DNA of 44,380 bases from positions 1 through 44,380 of the forward strand of contig JAZROG010000138.1 of the NCBI GenBank assembly GCA_045648605.1, written 5' to 3'. The notes under the pieces were generated by a model. The model was not told the DNA's origin. It did not search any database and worked only from the letters and a program-made list of their open reading frames with translations. The DNA comes from SIG710 sp045648605 (lineage in GTDB: Bacteria; Bacillota; Clostridia; Oscillospirales; CAG-272). The translations under genes and the position numbers were made by a program. Below are positions 40,757 through 44,380 of this stretch, piece after piece (position 1 is the first letter of the stretch; each line of letters starts with the position of its first letter).

Positions 40757-41638
40757 TTATTTTTTCTGCTGATCTATCATAACTCTTCCCGTTTCGCACA
40801 TAAAGCGGAGCGCGGCAGGATAAAGAGCCTCCGGCATATCATACATAAACTTTGATGCTTCAAATGTAAAATCACCGTTATAATCGATCTCGCGAAGCGC
40901 GCCGAGAACCTTTTCCCAATCAATCTTCGAAAGGTAAGGAAGAGTATGTAGGTCGCCATGTCCGTCAACATCATGAACATGTAGAGACTTAAGTCGGTCA
41001 TGACCGAGAGCCTTTATCATTTCATCGATCTTTTCCTCAACAAGTGCCACATGACCTATATCAAGACAAGCAACAAGATAAGGGCTATTGACTCTGTCAA
41101 CGTATTCAACAAATTCATCGGGAGAAGCACAGGTGCTATGAACTATCCTATCAAATCTCGGATCATGCTGCCACATATTTTCACAAGCAATTTTAATGTT
41201 AAATTTCTCGGCATAAGGCAGAAGCTTTCCGTAGAACTCCATATTTATCTCTTTAAGCTTTTCGGGATTTCCCTTTTCGGCATATGTGAGATGCTGGCAC
41301 GGATGAACAATTATAATCTTTGCACCGAGAATGGCGGCACATTCCATTGCCCGCACGATAAGATCAAATCTTGCCGCGTCCTTCTCGGTATCACCCCAGC
41401 TTGACTGAAAAGGCGCATGTGCCTGATTGCAAATTATTCCTATTTCATCGGCAAAAGCACGAATTTCCTTGGCATATTCAAGATATCCATCGCTAAAAAA
41501 TGGATTTTCACCAACATTCTGATTGTCAAAAAAGGACATATCGTATGCGTCAAACCCTGCCTCTGCAAGCATTTGAATCGTCTTTTTATGACCATATTTT
41601 TTTGCTAAAAAAACTGTATTTGTAGATAATATCATCAT
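40757..41638 (-). CDS. Sugar-phosphate isomerase/epimerase-like TIM-barrel protein
   Basis: A 293-residue cytosolic protein of the xylose-isomerase-like TIM-barrel (AP endonuclease 2) superfamily. Metal and substrate residues are visible: H in CNQAHAPFQSSWGD, E in IACENMW, D/H in VACLDIGHVAL, H-x-H in SLHVHDVDGHGDLHTLPYL and the final E in GDFTFEASKF. Such proteins isomerise or epimerise sugars, inositols or ketoses; the substrate is unknown. Adjacent ATG codons at 41638 and 41635 follow AAGGAG; the second has the better spacing. A divergent AraC regulator shares its promoter region, suggesting control by a sugar signal. Confidence 0.88.
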   Translation of the reverse strand: MMILSTNTVFLAKKYGHKKTIQMLAEAGFDAYDMSFFDNQNVGENPFFSDGYLEYAKEIRAFADEIGIICNQAHAPFQSSWGDTEKDAARFDLIVRAMECAAILGAKIIIVHPCQHLTYAEKGNPEKLKEINMEFYGKLLPYAEKFNIKIACENMWQHDPRFDRIVHSTCASPDEFVEYVDRVNSPYLVACLDIGHVALVEEKIDEMIKALGHDRLKSLHVHDVDGHGDLHTLPYLSKIDWEKVLGALREIDYNGDFTFEASKFMYDMPEALYPAALRFMCETGRVMIDQQKK

Positions 41639-41668
41639 AATACTCCTTATAATACATTGATTTCTTTG

Positions 41669-41697
41669 ATTTTACTACAAAAGCAAAAAATAGTCAA
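41669..41697 (-). promoter_or_regulatory. Promoter of the sugar isomerase
   Basis: Minus strand: TTGACT (41692-41697), 17-base spacer, TAAAAT (41669-41674). Confidence 0.75.
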
Positions 41698-41715
41698 TAG
41701 TTTTTTGAAAATATA

Positions 41716-41743
41716 TTTACAAAGCAAAAAAATAATGTATAAT
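41716..41743 (+). promoter_or_regulatory. Promoter of the AraC-type regulator
   Basis: TTTACA (41716-41721), 16-base spacer, TATAAT (41738-41743). Only 18 bases separate it from the divergent isomerase -35 box, so a regulator bound here would affect both. The transcript would start almost at the AGAGGTGAT ribosome site. Confidence 0.7.
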
Positions 41744-41760
41744 AAGGAAGAGGTGATATA

Positions 41761-42527
41761 ATGGAATTTAAGGATTTGAAAGTAAAAAGCATCGGAGCGG
41801 TTCTGTATCTCAATACAAAAAACCAAAATGAAGAGATGATCGAAAAAAACATTCAACTCTTCAGATTAAAATAAAAGGAAAAGCCATTCACGATTTCGGA
41901 GACAGAAAAATTGTTGCAACCGATAATTGTATCTATTTCTTAAATCAGACCGAAGAAAACGATGTTGAAACATTTGAATGTGACACGGATGTCTCCTCAA
42001 TTGCTGTATCCTTTACCACCTATGAGCCTATCGAAATGCCCAGCTTTTGCGTAAAGATAAACAATACCGCAGAATGTATCAACCTCTTCAACAAAATCAA
42101 AACTCAAAGGGCGATCACCGACAGAAGTGATGCCATGGTTCTCAGTTATTTTTGCAGACTTTGCGCAATTTTCGAGGAGCACAGGCAAAAGGAATATGCT
42201 CCGCGAGACCCACAAATGATAGCTGCAAAGGACTATATCGACCTTCATTTTGAGCAAAAAGACTGCACTGATAGAGCCACTGAGTTAAGTAGAATTTCAC
42301 GCAGAAGATTCAATGAGCTTTTTAAAAATCAATTTGGCGTTACTCCAAACCGATATCTGACATCACGAAGAATAGACAATGCAACTATCCTTCTTGCGGA
42401 GCGAAGTATTTCCGTTTCCGAAATATCAGAAATGTGCGGCTTTGGCGATGTCTATTATTTCAGCAAGGTCTTTAAAAGTGAAACAGGCTATACACCCGGA
42501 AAATACAGAAGACTGAACAAAAATTAA
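41761..42527 (+). pseudogene. AraC-family transcriptional regulator with a -1 frameshift
   Basis: The ATG at 41761 follows GAGGTGAT by 5 bases. The first 37 codons end at TTA AAA TAA (stop 41872-41874). The rest reads open in the -1 frame from 41871 (IKGKAIHDFGDRKIVATDN) to the stop at 42525-42527; joined length is about 255 residues. The C-terminal 100 residues are a typical AraC double helix-turn-helix (AAKDYIDLHFEQ, RISRRRFNELFKNQFGVTPN, ISEMCGFGDVYYFSKVFKSE, TGYTPGKYRR). The N-terminal half is a cupin-like sensor. One lost A in an A-run explains it; slippage of tRNA-Lys from AAA back to AAA before the stop is also possible. It likely controls the divergent isomerase. Confidence 0.88.
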
Positions 42528-42556
42528 GCGGCTCGGTGAGCCGCTTATTTTTTTAC
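42528..42556 (+). terminator. Terminator of the AraC-type regulator
   Basis: AAGCGGCTC (42528-42536), loop GGT, GAGCCGCTT (42540-42548), then ATTTTTTT. Its T-run overlaps the stop of the convergent esterase pseudogene. Confidence 0.92.
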
Positions 42557-43615
42557 AATATTTCATTTAGCTTTGTTATTATAGCTTCGGCATAAAGGGC
42601 ATGAGCAGCTGCACCGGGGTGGCTTCTTGATCCATTCATAGAGTACGGTGCTCTCGGGAGGCAAACAGTATGTACCATGGAGTCGCCTGTATCCTTCTTG
42701 AATTTTTCCGCACCCTCGGTGATCATCTCATTAAGTCCGTCGGTAAGCATGTTATAACAAACGAGAATAACGGTGTTTTTATTTCTTCTCCTGATGTGCG
42801 CACAGAAATTATATATCGCCTCGGAAATAAGATGGAGATCGTCGGGGCGCTTCATTTTGTGCGGAACACCGTTCTCATCGATCCATGGTTCGCCTCCACC
42901 GAATGCACTATTGTCATTGCTGCCGAGATTGATGATCGAGATGTTTGTTTTATCATTTTCAACATCAAAAATATCCGTCGAGCCAAGCTCGATTGCCTTC
43001 TCGTTTTTCACCATTCCGCAAACATAATCGTAATATCTCGTGATTGCATTGTAGCGGTTGTTTCTCCAGTCGGTGAATATTCCCCATCCGCTTTGGGAAA
43101 CAATGCTCCAATCCGCATCTAAAGCTTCTGCCACACGAAGTCCGTAATTTCCGCGTGAGCTGAAAACTGCAGGGATCCAATGATTTAAGCACACAGCACC
43201 CGCAAGTCCTTCTCCGCTTGTTAAACTGTCTCCGAAAACCTCAACCTTGTATTTTTTTCGGGGAGAGGCTTGAATTCGCCATCTGTATAAAGCGCATCAA
43301 GAGTTATTACGGTACCCGAAGCCTGTGTTTGGCGGAAAATTCTGACATTTTTTATGTCATCAGCGCCAAAACCGCGCATAATGCAAACCTTGTGAGTACC
43401 GATTTCAAGAGTAAAACGGTACATATCAAATTTATCGATTTCAACACGAAGATTAGAGTCGCCGCTGCGGTGTATTCAAGCCAGATTTCCTTGCCCGTGA
43501 TGTTGAATTCAATGGCAGAGCCTGTCCAAAAAAGCGGAATACCGCTTGTTTTTCTGCCGCTCACTCTTCCCTGTATCCTTATTTTGGGAACGTCAACACA
43601 TGAATATTTTATCAG
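42553..43615 (-). pseudogene. Frameshifted CE2-type SGNH acetyl-esterase
   Basis: Pieces of one gene of about 350 codons. First piece (43615 to about 43465): a jelly-roll start (PKIRIQGRVSGRKTSGIPLF core, then TGSAIEFNITGKEIWLEY). A one-base loss near 43463-43470 leads to the second piece (DSNLRVEIDKFDMYRFTLEI ... TDGEFKPLPEK). A second loss, in the A7 run at 43252-43258, leads to the third piece with the GDSL motif EVFGDSLTSGEGL and the closing histidine in RSHPGAAAH. Jelly-roll plus SGNH, with no Asp before the His, fits family CE2 esterases, which deacetylate plant polysaccharides. No clear start codon remains, yet a near-perfect promoter does (43654-43682). Confidence 0.85.
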
Positions 43616-43653
43616 TTAAATTTTATATCCTACAAGCATTGAAAGCTGATTGA

Positions 43654-43682
43654 ATTATACATCAAAACGCAAAAAAAGTCAA
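43654..43682 (-). promoter_or_regulatory. Promoter of the esterase pseudogene
   Basis: Minus strand: TTGACT (43677-43682), 17-base spacer, TATAAT (43654-43659). Confidence 0.8.
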
Positions 43683-43739
43683 TCGATTTTGATTATTTAT
43701 TAAAAAAAGAAAATTTATTTGAATTTTTTCAAAAAAGAC

Positions 43740-43768
43740 TTGCAAAACGGGCGAATGTATGGTATAAT
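43740..43768 (+). promoter_or_regulatory. Promoter of tRNA-Ser
   Basis: TTGCAA (43740-43745), 17-base spacer, TATAAT (43763-43768), about 28 bases before the mature tRNA. Confidence 0.85.
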
Positions 43769-43796
43769 ATCCCACGTTACAGAAGCATATTATTAT

Positions 43797-43885
43797 GGAG
43801 AGATATCGAAGTGGTCATAACGGGGCTGACTCGAAATCAGTTTGCGAGCAATCGCACGAGGGTTCGAATCCCTCACTCTCCGCCA
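43797..43885 (+). tRNA. tRNA-Ser(CGA)
   Basis: An 86-base class II cloverleaf plus an encoded CCA (43883-43885). The acceptor GGAGAG pairs with CTCTCC (the seventh position is an A-A mismatch); the T-arm is GAGGG-TTCGAAT-CCCTC; the anticodon loop CTCGAAA gives anticodon CGA, reading UCG. The long variable arm GCGA-GCAA-TCGC confirms a serine tRNA. Discriminator base G, as in bacterial tRNA-Ser. Confidence 0.97.
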
Positions 43886-43892
43886 AAATGTT

Positions 43893-43920
43893 ACGGCGGC
43901 AGGATGATTCCTGCCGCCGT
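43893..43920. terminator. GC-rich hairpin between tRNA-Ser and the MATE gene
   Basis: ACGGCGGCAGGA (43893-43904), loop TGAT, TCCTGCCGCCGT (43909-43920): a perfect 12-bp stem. A weak T-run follows on the minus strand (AACATTTT); little follows on the plus strand. Confidence 0.75.
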
Positions 43921-43927
43921 CAGTTAT

Positions 43928-44380
43928 TTATGCGTTTTTAAGGGCTTCTTTTTTCTTTATTTCCTTGTTTATGATCCAGAGGAGGATTATTGCCAGAATG
44001 GCGGCACAGAGGTTTACGCCTACGAAATTAAGCCATATGCCGTCAAGTCCCATATTCCACGCCGCCCCCAGAATAAGAACGGGGAAGACGAAGGCTATTG
44101 CCACGGACATAACGGTCGCAAGAGCGGGTTTTTCTATGGCACTTAAAAAGCTTTGGGTCATAACGCCCAGCCACCTGAAGAGGTATGCAAAGCAGAAAAG
44201 CCTGATAGCGTGAGCCGATACCTCAAGAAGCATCACGTCCTCCTGGCTTGCAAAAAGAGATGCTACGCCGTTGGAGAAGAAAAAGAGTATCGCGGTGGAA
44301 ACGAGCCCTATGGTAGCGGTTCCCATATATCCGCATCTTACTATCTTTTTAACACGGCCGTAGTTTTGAGCACCCCAATT
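43928..44380 (-). CDS. MATE-family efflux transporter, C-terminal part only
   Basis: The last 151 codons of a second MATE transporter; its start lies beyond the window edge. The visible part begins NWGAQNYGRVKKIVRCGYMG, the conserved mid-protein loop of MATE proteins, followed by five or six membrane helices and a lysine-rich cytoplasmic end (NKEIKKKEALKNA). It shares only family-level similarity with the MATE gene at 15789. Substrate unknown. It converges on tRNA-Ser, with a GC-rich hairpin between them. Confidence 0.92.
   Translation of the reverse strand, partial: NWGAQNYGRVKKIVRCGYMGTATIGLVSTAILFFFSNGVASLFASQEDVMLLEVSAHAIRLFCFAYLFRWLGVMTQSFLSAIEKPALATVMSVAIAFVFPVLILGAAWNMGLDGIWLNFVGVNLCAAILAIILLWIINKEIKKKEALKNA

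Overview
The window looks like a chromosomal segment of a spore-forming member of the Clostridia, probably an uncultured gut or rumen lineage of the Oscillospirales kind. This rests on gene content and order: the Bacillus/Clostridium spoVB-mazG-(hup)-rqcP-yabP-yabQ-divIC run, hemZ, a cdaA-cdaR pair, a DivIVA-type protein, strong Shine-Dalgarno sites and TTGaca/TATAAT promoters with 17-bp spacers. Taxonomy below class is inference. There is no phage, plasmid, CRISPR array, rRNA or recognisable transposase.

Layout. 1-4170: the front part of a class A penicillin-binding protein, a small anchored BofC-C-like protein, an XRE regulator and a DivIVA-like coiled-coil protein. 4329-7804: xpt, traX, an M14 carboxypeptidase, an integral membrane protein and a small P-loop protein. 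7909-14456 (minus): an E2-like acyltransferase, a sugar nucleotidyltransferase, galE and galM, then a DD-carboxypeptidase and pgi. 14652-17156: rnhA facing alkD and a MATE transporter. 17180-34669 (minus) is one long run of mostly touching genes: cdaA, cdaR, an FAD dehydrogenase, rseC-like, recJ, rel, dtd, hemZ, spoVB, mazG, hup, rqcP, yabP, yabQ, divIC, an anchored serine hydrolase and a broken GH130-like gene. 34844-43615 is an accessory, glycan-oriented region: a cohesin-domain lipoprotein, a broken GH26 gene, an M19 dipeptidase, an intact GH26 lipoprotein, an unannotated 58-residue lipoprotein with tandem promoters, a sugar isomerase, a frameshifted AraC regulator and a frameshifted CE2-type esterase. 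43797-44380: tRNA-Ser(CGA) and the end of a second MATE transporter.

How the genes work together. The central run joins second-messenger control (c-di-AMP, (p)ppGpp), DNA repair, translation quality control, division and spore-envelope formation. The galM-galE-nucleotidyltransferase-pgi block feeds hexoses into glycolysis and sugar nucleotides. The accessory genes suggest use of acetylated beta-mannan-type glycans (GH26, GH130-like, CE2-like, a cohesin lipoprotein, an AraC regulator).

The most notable pattern is that four of these glycan-related genes (17180-18261, 35990-37024, 41761-42527, 42553-43615) carry frameshifts and/or in-frame stops while every housekeeping gene is open. This points to selective decay of a polysaccharide-use locus, or to local sequence errors that must be excluded. 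The other items worth following are the cohesin lipoprotein, the 58-residue lipoprotein with the structured DNA beside it, and a 10-bp motif shared by two promoters in this region.
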